Assembly (NCBI GenBank): GCA_000413015.1
Contig: KE332515.1
Span: forward strand, 593,092 to 657,091
DNA from: Treponema socranskii subsp. paredis ATCC 35535
Lineage (GTDB): Bacteria > Spirochaetota > Spirochaetia > Treponematales > Treponemataceae
DNA: 64,000 nucleotides
Reading direction: 5' to 3'
Shown: one piece after another, positions 1 through 8,472 of the stretch
Position numbering within the stretch: the first letter of the stretch is position 1
Layout of the letters: every line of letters starts with the position of its first letter
Notes under the pieces: model-generated
The model's database searches: none
What the model was told of the DNA's origin: nothing
The model's input: the letters and a program-made list of their open reading frames with translations, nothing else
Translations under genes and position numbers: made by a program

Positions 1-1
1 A

Positions 2-139
2 GAATCGCGTATCAGAGATACCGATATGGCTGCGGAAATCGTGGACTACACGAAAAACTCGATTCTCACACAATCGGGAACCGCGATGCTTGCACAGGCA
101 AACAGCCAAACGCAAAACGTTTTGGCGCTGTTGCAGTAA
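2..139 (+). CDS. flaB: Flagellin FlaB, C-terminal end (partial)
   Basis: This is the last 45 codons of a flagellin; the 5' part lies before the window. The visible frame reads [18 protein letters not shown] and ends [13 protein letters not shown], the conserved C-terminal D0 helix that packs into the filament core. Spirochaete FlaB proteins form the core of the periplasmic filament. The following genes (flaG, fliD) are filament genes, which fits. Which FlaB paralogue this is cannot be told from the tail. The assignment is firm because the flagellin C-terminus is highly conserved. Confidence 0.93.
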   Translation, partial: ESRIRDTDMAAEIVDYTKNSILTQSGTAMLAQANSQTQNVLALLQ

Positions 140-144
140 AAAAA

Positions 145-184
145 TCGGATTATTGTCCGAGAGACAACCGGATGTCGTCTTTTT
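145..184 (+). terminator. Probable terminator after flaB
   Basis: Two hairpins follow the flagellin stop: TCGGA/TCCGA (145-149 and 156-160), then AGACAAC/GTCGTCT (162-180, one mismatch), which runs into a short T tract (180-184). A strong flagellin gene would be expected to end in an intrinsic terminator. The T tract is short, so some read-through into flaG is likely. Confidence 0.5.
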
Positions 185-244
185 GACAATAAACGTAACG
201 GAAAGGATGCGCCCCTTCCCGTTCTTTTTCAGGAGGATTGCCCT

Positions 245-631
245 ATGAATACAATTACAAACAGTATCGGGCAGGCTTTGGCAATGGATGGCCAAAACTA
301 CTTCAAAGTCGCTCCGCAGATACTCGGTTCCGGAACAACGACGGCGGGAGTCGCCCGCTCGGTGCCGGGAGGAGCTGAAGTAGCGCAAAACATTGCACAA
401 AATCTTGCCGAAATACGGGAAAACGCACAGCAGCTCCAGCGGCTGTCCGATATGGTGATGGGTCGCCGTTCCCTGCGCTTCAGCGTAAATGAAGAGCTCG
501 GAGAAGTCGTCATCAGCGTATTGGATCCGAGCACCAACAAGGTGATCAAGGAGATACCGTCCGAAGATATACAGAAGATGAAAGTCAGCATGAAAAAAGC
601 GATCGGTTTGCTTTTTGATGAAATGATTTAA
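245..631 (+). CDS. flaG: FlaG family flagellar protein
   Basis: A 128-aa protein with the FlaG fold in its second half (about residues 70-127: LRFSVNEELGEVVISVLD, then VIKEIPSEDIQKM). The N-terminal half is low-complexity and Gln/Ala-rich. FlaG proteins act around the filament cap and affect filament length; their exact role is unsettled. A good Shine-Dalgarno (CAGGAGGATT) precedes the ATG. It sits between flagellin and fliD, the usual place. Family identity is secure from the C-terminal motif and the context. Confidence 0.88.
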   Translation: MNTITNSIGQALAMDGQNYFKVAPQILGSGTTTAGVARSVPGGAEVAQNIAQNLAEIRENAQQLQRLSDMVMGRRSLRFSVNEELGEVVISVLDPSTNKVIKEIPSEDIQKMKVSMKKAIGLLFDEMI

Positions 632-657
632 TCGCATCGATCGGACAAACGCGGATT

Positions 658-2718
658 ATGCCAGGATTGAACATACCGGGTGTCACCGATAAATACAACA
701 CGAACGACACGGTAGAAAAACTTATGAAGGTTGAGCGTGTCCCGCTCGTAAGGGAGCAGGATACGCTGAAAACCTACCAAGCGCAGCAAAACGCGTGGCG
801 GGACGTCAACAGAAAGCTGACGGAATTCCGCGACAGCGTTAAAACGCTGTATTCCTACGAAAATCCGTTCAACAACAAGCTCGCCTCCTCGTCCGACGAA
901 TACGCGATTACGGCGGACGCGAATCGGGGCGCGCAGTATCAATCATTTAAAGTCAACGTCATACAGCCGGCGACCGCCGACCGTTTTTTATCGTCCGAAC
1001 TTCCCGATAACACAAAAGTCCCCCAAGGCACTTACACGTTTCGCGTCGCAGACAAATCCGTTTCGTTCAACTGGAAAGGCGGCTCTCTTACCGATTTTTC
1101 GAAAGCGCTCAACAAGAGGGGCGGCGATCTTATCAATTCGCTCGTTATCGGATCGGGAGCGGGTACGAAAACGATCCTCATCGAATCGAAAAAAACGGGA
1201 GAAGCGAACCGTCTCACCTTTGAAGATGAAGCGAAAACCTTTGCGATCGAAACGGGGATGATAAGAGCGGTAAAATCGGATGCTGCGTCGTTCGGAAAAA
1301 CGCAAGCGGAATTCCGTCCCGCTCCGCCGCAACAGGCCGCCCTCGAACAGGAAGGACTTCCGCGCCTCACGAATACGCAGATCACCGTTTCAAACGGAAA
1401 AGTCGCGATCCCTCCGAGAAGCGGATTTTCACTTGCAGTGCCGCAGGGAAATGAAGGAAAACGCATTTCGTTTACGCTCACAAAAGAAACCGCAGCGGAT
1501 ATAACGGAGGTACTCAACAAAAAAGCGCTTTCCCCCGAACTTCCGAATGCGGGCTATGCGTCGTTTAAGGACGTCGTCATCGACAACAATCCGTCGGATA
1601 CCCTGCTTCCGAAAAGCCAAGAGACGAGGAGCGCGAATCTTTTACCCGTAACGTCGGCAAGCGTCGTCTACGCGGACATGAGCGACGGAAGCGAAAGAGA
1701 AATCGCGACGCCGAATATATTGACGAACGACAAAACCGAGATCGACATCGACACGAACGATTATCCGGGTATCGCTTCAATCGTCATCCGAAACCGGAAT
1801 ACGGGTACGGCTTTTACGATGTCGTCCGTTTCGCTCTACGATCCGAAATCCGCAGCCGGGTTTATACCGAACAATGCCGCGTCGACCGCAGGCGATGCGA
1901 TCATCACATACGAAGGCATCAGAATCAAGCGGCCGACGAACGATATCGACGACGTCGTACCCGACGTAACGCTGCACGTACACGAAAAAACCGAAAGGAC
2001 GGCGACGATCAAAATCGATCTGGACGTCAAATCGGCAAAAGACGCGCTCATCACTTTCGTCGGAAAATACAACGAATCGATTGCGCAGATCAATATCCTT
2101 TCGCAAAATAAAAGCGAAATCGTGGACGAGCTCACCTATCTTTCGGACGAACAGCGCGAAAAAGAAAAAGAGCGGCTCGGCCTTTTTATGGGAGACTTTT
2201 CCCTTACGAATATGAAATCGAATTTTCAATCGATCCAAAGTTCCCGCTATCAGGCGAAAGAGGATGCGGTCATAACGATGCTCTCCCAGCTCGGCATTTC
2301 CACGAACGCGAGCGGAAGCACCGGAGGCTATACGGCCAGCCGCCTCCGCGGCTATCTCGAAATCGATGAAAAAAAACTCGACGCCGCCCTCGCCTCTCAC
2401 CTCGAAGATATTAAAAATATGTTCGGCTATGACAGCGACGGAGACCTCATAGTCGATTCGGGCATCGCGTATCGATTGGATCGGGAACTCGGCGCATACG
2501 TTCAAACGGGCGGCATCATCGGCACGAAGATAGGCGCACTCGGTACGCGCATCAAATCGTCGGAAACGAAGATAGCACAGCTTGAAACGCAGATGGACAA
2601 AAAAGAAAAAGAACTTCGAAGAAAGTTTGCGAGTATGGAAGGGTCGCTGAACAGTCTCGAAAACCAGCAGACGACTATTTCGAATTTTATGCGGCGAAAC
2701 AACGGAAACAACGAATAA
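658..2718 (+). CDS. fliD: Flagellar filament cap protein FliD (HAP2)
   Basis: A 686-aa protein of the FliD family, which caps the growing filament and folds incoming flagellin; here the filament would grow in the periplasm. The N-terminal region reads IPGVTDKYNTNDTVEKLMKV, the treponemal form of the FliD_N motif. The middle is a variable beta-rich region. The C-terminal third has the FliD_C domain and ends in a Lys/Glu-rich coiled coil (about 640-680). The start ATG lacks a clear Shine-Dalgarno and lies 26 nt after flaG, so translation may depend on flaG. Length is at the long end for FliD but usual for treponemes. Confidence 0.93.
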   Translation: MPGLNIPGVTDKYNTNDTVEKLMKVERVPLVREQDTLKTYQAQQNAWRDVNRKLTEFRDSVKTLYSYENPFNNKLASSSDEYAITADANRGAQYQSFKVNVIQPATADRFLSSELPDNTKVPQGTYTFRVADKSVSFNWKGGSLTDFSKALNKRGGDLINSLVIGSGAGTKTILIESKKTGEANRLTFEDEAKTFAIETGMIRAVKSDAASFGKTQAEFRPAPPQQAALEQEGLPRLTNTQITVSNGKVAIPPRSGFSLAVPQGNEGKRISFTLTKETAADITEVLNKKALSPELPNAGYASFKDVVIDNNPSDTLLPKSQETRSANLLPVTSASVVYADMSDGSEREIATPNILTNDKTEIDIDTNDYPGIASIVIRNRNTGTAFTMSSVSLYDPKSAAGFIPNNAASTAGDAIITYEGIRIKRPTNDIDDVVPDVTLHVHEKTERTATIKIDLDVKSAKDALITFVGKYNESIAQINILSQNKSEIVDELTYLSDEQREKEKERLGLFMGDFSLTNMKSNFQSIQSSRYQAKEDAVITMLSQLGISTNASGSTGGYTASRLRGYLEIDEKKLDAALASHLEDIKNMFGYDSDGDLIVDSGIAYRLDRELGAYVQTGGIIGTKIGALGTRIKSSETKIAQLETQMDKKEKELRRKFASMEGSLNSLENQQTTISNFMRRNNGNNE

Positions 2719-2739
2719 AAAATCGATCAAGGAAGTGTT

Positions 2740-3339
2740 ATGGATTTATTTGTCAACGGTGCAAAAATCGACGTGACGCTTGAAGGCGAAAAAACGATCG
2801 GAGACGTACTGCGTTCGTTTGAAGCGACCTGCGAAGAAAACGATGCGGCGGTTATCGCCATCCGCGCAGACGGGCAAAAAGTAGACGCTTCTTCATTCGA
2901 CGAATACGCAAAGCTTCCGCTTGCACCTTCGACGAAAATCGAATTCGAAGTCGTGACGAAACAGTCGATAGCCGATTCTTTTAAAGAGCTTTCCGTTCTC
3001 TTTTCATCGCTTGCCGAACGCATGGAACGGGTTCCCGTCGATCTGCAAAGCGGCAAAGGAAAAGAAGCGACCGCCGCCATTGCGGAGCTTGCCGACGACA
3101 TCGAAGTTTTCTGCCGCACGGCCTCTCTCGCATCTCTTTTTCCCGACACGTACAGCGCTATCGTCGTGGACGGAAAACAAGTGTCCGATTTTTTTGCCGA
3201 TCTTACGCCCGTGCTTTCGGAATTCGAAAATGCGCTCAAAGCGAACGATACGGTACTCGTCGGTGATTTGGCAGAATACGAAATATGTCCGCGCTTAAAG
3301 CTTGCCTCAAAAGCGCTCGAGGTTTTCCATGCGCTTTAA
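2740..3339 (+). CDS. Conserved hypothetical protein in the flagellar operon
   Basis: A 199-aa acidic soluble protein with no signal peptide or membrane helix. I do not recognise a named family. The first about 75 residues (VNGAKIDVTLEGEKTIGDVL..) look like a small beta-grasp or ubiquitin-like fold; the rest looks helical. AAGGAAG precedes the ATG at 2740. It follows fliD by 21 nt and its end overlaps the next gene by 11 bp, so it is co-transcribed with fliD and the PilZ gene. A flagellar chaperone-like role (FliD is often followed by fliS) is only a guess; no FliS motif is visible. Confidence 0.75.
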   Translation: MDLFVNGAKIDVTLEGEKTIGDVLRSFEATCEENDAAVIAIRADGQKVDASSFDEYAKLPLAPSTKIEFEVVTKQSIADSFKELSVLFSSLAERMERVPVDLQSGKGKEATAAIAELADDIEVFCRTASLASLFPDTYSAIVVDGKQVSDFFADLTPVLSEFENALKANDTVLVGDLAEYEICPRLKLASKALEVFHAL

Positions 3340-4429
3340 CGCACCGAGCGGCATCACACCGCTCCAAGCACGCCTTGCGACAAAGTATTACGCGTACCTG
3401 CTCATCCCGGCCTTTATCATTCTCGTATTTTTTGTAATCTATCTGTTGTATCAAATTCGCAAACGCATCCGCACGTCTCCCGAATGGCTTGAAGCGCAAA
3501 AAAAACGGCCGACGACGTACGGCGACATTGAAAAAACGGCAAAGCGGCTTTCGCTTTCGAAAGCCGAAGCCGCTCTCTTATGGGAAATCTGCCGAGAAAA
3601 TAAAGCGCCGAATATAAGCCACCTTATTTATAATGCGGCCGAAGTCGATAAACTCTTTTGCGCCCGCTACGCCGCAATGCTGCAAAACGGCACCGCCGAA
3701 AAAAAAATCACTTCCCTTTTCAGGCTTCGCCGTAAAATCGAAATACAGGACGCGGCGGATACGTGGATCACATCGACGGCGGGCATACCCGAACAAACGA
3801 AACTTTTCTTTTTATCGCCGCAGGGCGCGCAGATCCGATGTTCGCTGAAAAAAAATACTGCGGAAAATATGACGGTTTCGATTCCGAGATCGCTGTACAA
3901 CGCCGAAAGCAAACCCGCCCCGCTTTCAAAAGCCGATTTCGTATTTACGACGAAAAGCGGCATGACATACCGCTTTCAAACGCGCGTCATCCGTTATTCG
4001 ATCGGTTTCGACGACGGCACGGAAATGATACTGTCGCACACAAACGATTTGAATCAGCAGACAAAGCGAAAATCGAAGCGCAGCGATATCAACGTTCCAT
4101 GCGTCTTTTCCGCAGCGAACGAAGCGCATAAAAAAACGAAAGCGCACGACGGCGTCCTCGCAAACGTTTCAGGAGACGGATGCGCCGTCATAACAAATCT
4201 CCCGATAAAAGAAAATCAGCGCATTCGCGTTTCGATCATGCTTTCCGAAAAAACGTATGAAGCCGAAGGTCTCATCGTTTCAGTCCGTAAAAACGCATCA
4301 AACAATACGTTTTCACTCGGCATCCTTTTTACGGACATATCGGACGAAGCGCGGAACCGCATATTCGCATACGTGTATCGATACGGCGCCGCACAGAACG
4401 CGGACGGAACTCACAGACTTGATTATTAA
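3329..4429 (+). CDS. Membrane-anchored PilZ-domain c-di-GMP receptor
   Basis: A 366-aa protein with one transmembrane segment near the N-terminus (about 21-43), a central cytoplasmic region and a C-terminal PilZ domain (about 245-355). Both c-di-GMP motifs are present: an Arg-rich RKSKR followed by SDINVP (RxxxR type), then NVSGDG (D/NxSxxG). Binding of c-di-GMP is therefore expected. The start is set at 3329, overlapping the upstream stop by 11 bp; a longer frame from 3302 adds nine residues with no better support. Its place after fliD suggests it links c-di-GMP to flagellar behaviour, which is inference. Confidence 0.87.
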   Translation: MRFNAPSGITPLQARLATKYYAYLLIPAFIILVFFVIYLLYQIRKRIRTSPEWLEAQKKRPTTYGDIEKTAKRLSLSKAEAALLWEICRENKAPNISHLIYNAAEVDKLFCARYAAMLQNGTAEKKITSLFRLRRKIEIQDAADTWITSTAGIPEQTKLFFLSPQGAQIRCSLKKNTAENMTVSIPRSLYNAESKPAPLSKADFVFTTKSGMTYRFQTRVIRYSIGFDDGTEMILSHTNDLNQQTKRKSKRSDINVPCVFSAANEAHKKTKAHDGVLANVSGDGCAVITNLPIKENQRIRVSIMLSEKTYEAEGLIVSVRKNASNNTFSLGILFTDISDEARNRIFAYVYRYGAAQNADGTHRLDY

Positions 4430-4447
4430 GCTTTATTACGGTATCGT
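4419..4447 (+). promoter_or_regulatory. Promoter for leaderless-type transcript of the 4454 gene
   Basis: TTGATT (4419-4424), a 17-nt spacer and TATCGT (4442-4447). The -10 box ends 6 nt before the ATG at 4454, so transcription would begin at or next to the start codon. No Shine-Dalgarno is present. The -35 box overlaps the last codons of the PilZ gene. Confidence 0.55.
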
Positions 4448-4453
4448 ACAGAA

Positions 4454-4717
4454 ATGAGAGTTGTGGAGATTCGGAACATCTGCCGCGAAGAAGGCAGTAT
4501 TTATTATCTTCGGAAGTTCAAAGGAGAAGCCGTCATAGAGCTTCCCGGAGGCGATTTTGAAAGTCCGGTCGAATTCAGTATAGAAACCGATCCTCTGGGC
4601 GTAAAAAAAATCGACGTAATTATTTCCGAAACGATCAATTATCCCGTCGTTCCGATAAAAAACGCATTGAAGACGTATATTACCGCAGCGGATTCCAAAG
4701 GGAAGCTTCCTTTATGA
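4454..4717 (+). CDS. Small conserved hypothetical protein
   Basis: An 87-aa protein, predicted all-beta at the start (MRVVEIRNICREEGSIYYLR) with a conserved-looking ELPGGDF segment. I do not recognise the family. Its stop overlaps the tsaE start as ATGA (4714-4717), so tsaE translation is probably coupled to it. It has no ribosome binding site; a TATCGT box ends 6 nt upstream of the ATG, suggesting a leaderless mRNA. A role with flagella (upstream) or t6A synthesis (downstream) cannot be decided. Confidence 0.75.
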   Translation: MRVVEIRNICREEGSIYYLRKFKGEAVIELPGGDFESPVEFSIETDPLGVKKIDVIISETINYPVVPIKNALKTYITAADSKGKLPL

Positions 4718-5151
4718 CGCTTTCGTTTACGACGAAGAGCGCCGAAGAAACCGAAGCGATCGGTCAAAAAATCGGACGCTTTCTTCAAAAAGGCGACATA
4801 CTCGCCATGCGCGGTCCCCTTGCCGCAGGAAAGACTACGCTCACCAAAGGCATCGCCCGTTCTCTCGGCATACGCGATGAAATCACGAGTCCCACTTTTT
4901 GCCTCATCAGCGAATACGCAGGAAAGATGCCTCTCTACCACATGGACGTCTATCGCCTCGACGGCGCCGAAGATTTTATCAATCTCGGAACGGACGATAT
5001 GCTCTACGGAGAAGGCGTGTGCGTCATCGAATGGAGCGAAAAGATCATGAGCGAACTGCCCGATACGGCGATCGTCCTCGATATAAGCGTAAACGGCGAC
5101 GGTTCGCGCACTGTCCTCATTTCCAACTGGCCGCACGAAGCGCTACGATAG
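4714..5151 (+). CDS. tsaE: tRNA t6A37 biosynthesis ATPase TsaE
   Basis: A 145-aa TsaE-family P-loop ATPase. Walker A is GPLAAGKTT (residues 34-42); the signature SPTFCLISEY and YHMDVYRL segments follow, then VIEWSEK. TsaE works with TsaB and TsaD in transferring threonylcarbamoyl to A37 of ANN-decoding tRNAs in the cytoplasm. It overlaps the upstream small gene by 4 bp and is followed by tsaB after 28 nt, the common tsaE-tsaB pairing. Length and motifs match the family. Confidence 0.95.
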   Translation: MTLSFTTKSAEETEAIGQKIGRFLQKGDILAMRGPLAAGKTTLTKGIARSLGIRDEITSPTFCLISEYAGKMPLYHMDVYRLDGAEDFINLGTDDMLYGEGVCVIEWSEKIMSELPDTAIVLDISVNGDGSRTVLISNWPHEALR

Positions 5152-5179
5152 ACGTACGCATCTTTTTCGGGAGGATTAT

Positions 5180-5860
5180 ATGAAAGCGCTTGCCATAGAT
5201 TCGGCCGGAACGCGCCTTACGGTCGCGGCAAAAAACGACGATGCCGTCGTCTCTTCGCTTTACGATATCGGCATGAAACAATCGGAAACGCTGCTTCCCG
5301 CAATCGATGCCGTCGTATCGAAGGCGGGCTTACGCATCGACGAGCTCGACTATACGGCGCTCTGCCGAGGCCCGGGATCTTTTACGGGACTCAGGCTCGC
5401 CTTTGCCGCGCTCAAAGCAGTCGAACAGGCGTCGAATGCGCCGATATACGGCATCCCGACACTCGAAGTCTACGCTTACCCCTACCGTGTCCTTCCCCTC
5501 CCCGTCGTTTCCGTAATCGATGCGAAAAAAAACAGATTCTATGCAGCCGTATACGAAGCGGGATCGGAAACTCTTAGTGCAGGAGACTATGAAATCGAAA
5601 CGGTACTGGACTTTTTAAAAGATGCCGAAAAAGCGCTCTGTACGGGCCCCGATGCAAAACGCTTTGCCGAAGCCGCCCGACAAAACGGTATCGGCACAAA
5701 GCTGTATGCGCTCGATTTTTCAATTCTTACGACCGACTCGCTTTTTGCGCTCGCCGAAGCGAAAATCGAAGAAGGAGAAAAACCTCTTGCCGATTTCGAC
5801 GGCCCCGTATACATCCGCGCAAGCGAAGCGGAAGTCAAACGGAAAGCGGCGGAATTATAA
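5180..5860 (+). CDS. tsaB: tRNA t6A37 biosynthesis protein TsaB
   Basis: A 226-aa member of the ASKHA-fold TsaB family, the non-catalytic partner that stabilises TsaD. The diagnostic CRGPGSFTGLR lies at 62-72, and the N-terminal ALAIDSAG is the ASKHA phosphate-1 strand. GGGAGG precedes the ATG with good spacing. It pairs with tsaE directly upstream. No terminator is visible in the 76 bp before the convergent fhs gene. Confidence 0.95.
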   Translation: MKALAIDSAGTRLTVAAKNDDAVVSSLYDIGMKQSETLLPAIDAVVSKAGLRIDELDYTALCRGPGSFTGLRLAFAALKAVEQASNAPIYGIPTLEVYAYPYRVLPLPVVSVIDAKKNRFYAAVYEAGSETLSAGDYEIETVLDFLKDAEKALCTGPDAKRFAEAARQNGIGTKLYALDFSILTTDSLFALAEAKIEEGEKPLADFDGPVYIRASEAEVKRKAAEL

Positions 5861-5936
5861 TCAATTTTTATCATCGCTGCCCCCCGATACGAATCCGACG
5901 AGGACGGACGCTATAAGACGAGCGGCTTCCGTGCGC

Positions 5937-7622
5937 TTAAAACAATCCCGAAATGACCCCGTCGTCGTCCACGTCGATATTGAACGCGGCGGGCTTTTTC
6001 GGCAGACCCGGCATCACCGTGATATCGCCGGAAAGCGCGACGACAAAGCCCGCGCCCGCGTAAAGCTGCACGTCGCGGATCGGAAAGGTATAGCCGCTCG
6101 GAGAAGCGAGCAGTTTCGGATCGTGGCTCAGCGAATTCTGCGTCTTTGCGATACATACGGGAAGCGCTCCGTACCCCGCCTTTTCGAAAGCCGAAAGCTT
6201 TTTCAAAGCGGCGCTTTCAAACGATACCGAAGCTGCACGATAGATTTCCCGTGCAATGCGTTCTATCTTTTTCGAAAGGGGCATATCGGAATCGTAGAGC
6301 TGACGGAAGTCCGTTTTTCCCGCATCGCAGAGCGCGCTCGTTTTTTCGGCAAGCAAAACCGCTCCCTCGCCTCCCTTTTCCCAGCTTTCGCAAACGGCGC
6401 TTTCCGTACCCGTTTCCGCAATGAGTTCGGCGAGGAGTTCGAGTTCTTCGTCGGTGTCCGATACGAACTTGTTGATCGCGACGATCGCGCTTACGCCGAA
6501 TTTGCGGATGTTTTCGATATGCGTTTTGAGGTTTGAAAATCCCGCCGAAAGCGCTTTGAGGTCGGGACGGGCAAGATCGGATTTTTCCGCACCGCCGTGC
6601 ATTTTAAGAGCTCTCACCGTTGCAACGATAACGGCACAGGACGGAGCGATGCCCGACGCGCGGCACTTGATATCCATAAATTTTTCCGCGCCCAAATCTG
6701 CGGCAAATCCCGCTTCGGTTACGACATAGTTTCCCGAAGCGAGAGCGGCGAGCGTCGCATTGATACTGTTGCAGCCGTGCGCGATATTCGCAAAAGGGCC
6801 GCCGTGCACAAAAGCGGGAGTTTTTTCGAGGGTTTGCACGAGATTCGGCCTCAAAGCGTCTTTGAGCAATGCGGCGATCGCGCCGGTGCATCCGAGTTCT
6901 CCGAATGTAACGATTTCCCTGTCGTAATTTTCCCCGATGACGATATTCGAAATGCGCTCTTTCAATTCAGAAATCGTGCGGGAGAGGCAGACGATCGCCA
7001 TGATTTCGCTCGCGACGGAAATGCAAAAGCGGTCTTCGCGCGGCACTCCGTTCATTCTGCCGCCGAGCCCGACGACGATGTTGCGCAGTTCGCGGTCGTT
7101 CAGATCGACGCAACGCTTCCACGAAATCGTGCGGGGATCTATCCCCAGTTCGTTACCGTGGTGAATGTGATTGTCTATGAGAGCCGCGATCAAATTATTT
7201 GCAGACGAAATCGCGTGGATGTCGCCCGTAAAGTGTAAATTGATTTCTTCCATCGGAACGATCTGCGCCCTTCCGCCTCCGCAGGCTCCGCCCTTTATGC
7301 CGAAACAGGGCCCCAAAGACGGTTCGCGGAGCGCGAGCACCGTTTTTTTTCCGATACGGTTGAGCGCATCGGCAAGCCCTATCGAAACGGTCGATTTCCC
7401 TTCCCCCGCGCTCGTCGGCGTTACGGCGGTAACAAGGATGAGACGAGCGCGCGCGGTTTCGTCCGCAACTCGTTTTTGCAAAGTGCGAAGGGTTTCTGAA
7501 GTAAGCTTTGCTTTATACTTTCCGAAGGGTTCGATTCCGTCCGCATCAATCCCGATACGCTTTGCGATGTCCGCGATCGAAAGCATTTTATTCTTTTGTG
7601 CTATTTCAATATCCGATAACAT
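5937..7622 (-). CDS. fhs: Formate-tetrahydrofolate ligase
   Basis: A 561-aa enzyme that makes 10-formyl-THF from formate, THF and ATP, feeding one-carbon metabolism. The N-terminus has MLSIADIAKRIGI and the P-loop TPTSAGEGKST (about 68-78), followed by REPSLGPCFGIKGGA and FTGDIHAISSANNL, all family signatures. Full length for the family. It stands alone on the minus strand. There is no Shine-Dalgarno: TATAAT ends 6 nt before the ATG, so the transcript is probably leaderless. Confidence 0.97.
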   Translation of the reverse strand: MLSDIEIAQKNKMLSIADIAKRIGIDADGIEPFGKYKAKLTSETLRTLQKRVADETARARLILVTAVTPTSAGEGKSTVSIGLADALNRIGKKTVLALREPSLGPCFGIKGGACGGGRAQIVPMEEINLHFTGDIHAISSANNLIAALIDNHIHHGNELGIDPRTISWKRCVDLNDRELRNIVVGLGGRMNGVPREDRFCISVASEIMAIVCLSRTISELKERISNIVIGENYDREIVTFGELGCTGAIAALLKDALRPNLVQTLEKTPAFVHGGPFANIAHGCNSINATLAALASGNYVVTEAGFAADLGAEKFMDIKCRASGIAPSCAVIVATVRALKMHGGAEKSDLARPDLKALSAGFSNLKTHIENIRKFGVSAIVAINKFVSDTDEELELLAELIAETGTESAVCESWEKGGEGAVLLAEKTSALCDAGKTDFRQLYDSDMPLSKKIERIAREIYRAASVSFESAALKKLSAFEKAGYGALPVCIAKTQNSLSHDPKLLASPSGYTFPIRDVQLYAGAGFVVALSGDITVMPGLPKKPAAFNIDVDDDGVISGLF

Positions 7623-7628
7623 AGCGTA

Positions 7629-7658
7629 ATTATACGCGCGAAGGCCGGCCTTTGTAAA
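7629..7658 (-). promoter_or_regulatory. fhs promoter, leaderless type
   Basis: Read on the minus strand: TTTACA (7658-7653), an 18-nt spacer and a perfect TATAAT (7634-7629). The -10 box is followed by 6 nt and then the fhs ATG at 7622. No ribosome binding site can fit between. Confidence 0.65.
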
Positions 7659-7772
7659 TCGTTCGGAACGCTTTAATCAAGGCAATCGATCCGATTCGCG
7701 CATAAGTTTTTCCTACAGATGATTTTAAGCCGCGCATCTTTAATCTGCAGCTTTTAAAATCGCCGTTTCAAA

Positions 7773-7823
7773 CTTGACACCGCAAAGATTTTACACTATT
7801 ATCTTGACACTGTAAAGATTACA
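7773..7823 (+). promoter_or_regulatory. TetR-module promoter with two operator-like repeats
   Basis: TTGACA (7774-7779), 17 nt, TATTAT (7797-7802) is a near-consensus promoter for the TetR gene. CTTGACACYGYAAAGATT occurs twice, starting at 7773 and 7803, exactly 30 bp apart. The second copy contains the dyad TGTAA-AGA-TTACA (7811-7823), a plausible TetR operator; the first lies across the spacer. A repressor bound here would block both -35 and +1 regions, so autoregulation of the whole module is likely. Binding by the adjacent TetR is inferred. Confidence 0.7.
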
Positions 7824-7841
7824 AGGAAAAAGGAGCCGCTT

Positions 7842-8444
7842 ATGCGAAAATCGAAGTTGCCGTATCACCGCGAAGGATTGAAAAATCTCCTAATCGAAAA
7901 AGGTATCGAAATCGTCAATACCGACGGCGTGCAGTCTTTTTCACTGCGGAAAGCGGCGGCGGCTTGCAAAGTCAGTCATGCGGCTCCCTACAGTCATTTT
8001 CGCAACAAAGAAGAATTGCTGAACGCGATGCAGCTGCACATCACCGAACGTTTTTCGAAAACGCTCGAAACGGCTGTCGCGGAAAATAAAAAGCCTGCCG
8101 CATTGTTAAAAAAATTGGGTATAGCCTATGTTTCTTTTTTTATTGACAATCCCGCCTATTTTCAATTTTTGTATTCAAAATCGGATATAAAGGTCGATTT
8201 AACCTTATCCGTGCCGGATGAGGAAAACTATAAACCCTATATTCTGTATAAAAATAGCATCCTGTCACTGCTTAAGGAAGCCAAGGTTCCGAAAAAAAAG
8301 CAAAACGATATTTTAATAACGATATGGGCTTTTATTCACGGGCTTACGGCGCTGGCGGCAATGAAAAATGTTCACTACGACAAAAATTGGAAAGAAAAAA
8401 TCACTGATTTTATGGACTTGCTCGAGCCGTCATTTTTAAAGTAA
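7842..8444 (+). CDS. TetR/AcrR family transcriptional regulator
   Basis: A 200-aa TetR-type regulator. The N-terminal helix-turn-helix (about 18-62) contains SLRKAAAACKVSHAAPYSHFR, with the recognition helix typical of the family. The remainder is the variable ligand-binding domain. AAAAGGAGCCGCTT precedes the ATG. It is first in an apparent three-gene unit with a flavodoxin-ferredoxin protein and a DUF2141 protein. The paired repeat in its promoter points to autoregulation. The inducing ligand is unknown. Confidence 0.93.
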   Translation: MRKSKLPYHREGLKNLLIEKGIEIVNTDGVQSFSLRKAAAACKVSHAAPYSHFRNKEELLNAMQLHITERFSKTLETAVAENKKPAALLKKLGIAYVSFFIDNPAYFQFLYSKSDIKVDLTLSVPDEENYKPYILYKNSILSLLKEAKVPKKKQNDILITIWAFIHGLTALAAMKNVHYDKNWKEKITDFMDLLEPSFLK

Positions 8445-8472
8445 GGGCGCACGGATTATTGCAGGAGGCGAT

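Noticed and set aside
140-244. Sigma28 flagellar promoter before flaG
   Set aside because: No TAAA-N15-GCCGATAA-like sequence; only a TTGACA at 183-188 without a matching -10.
1777-2730. 317-aa minus-strand frame opposite fliD
   Set aside because: Arg/Phe-rich shadow of fliD without ribosome site.
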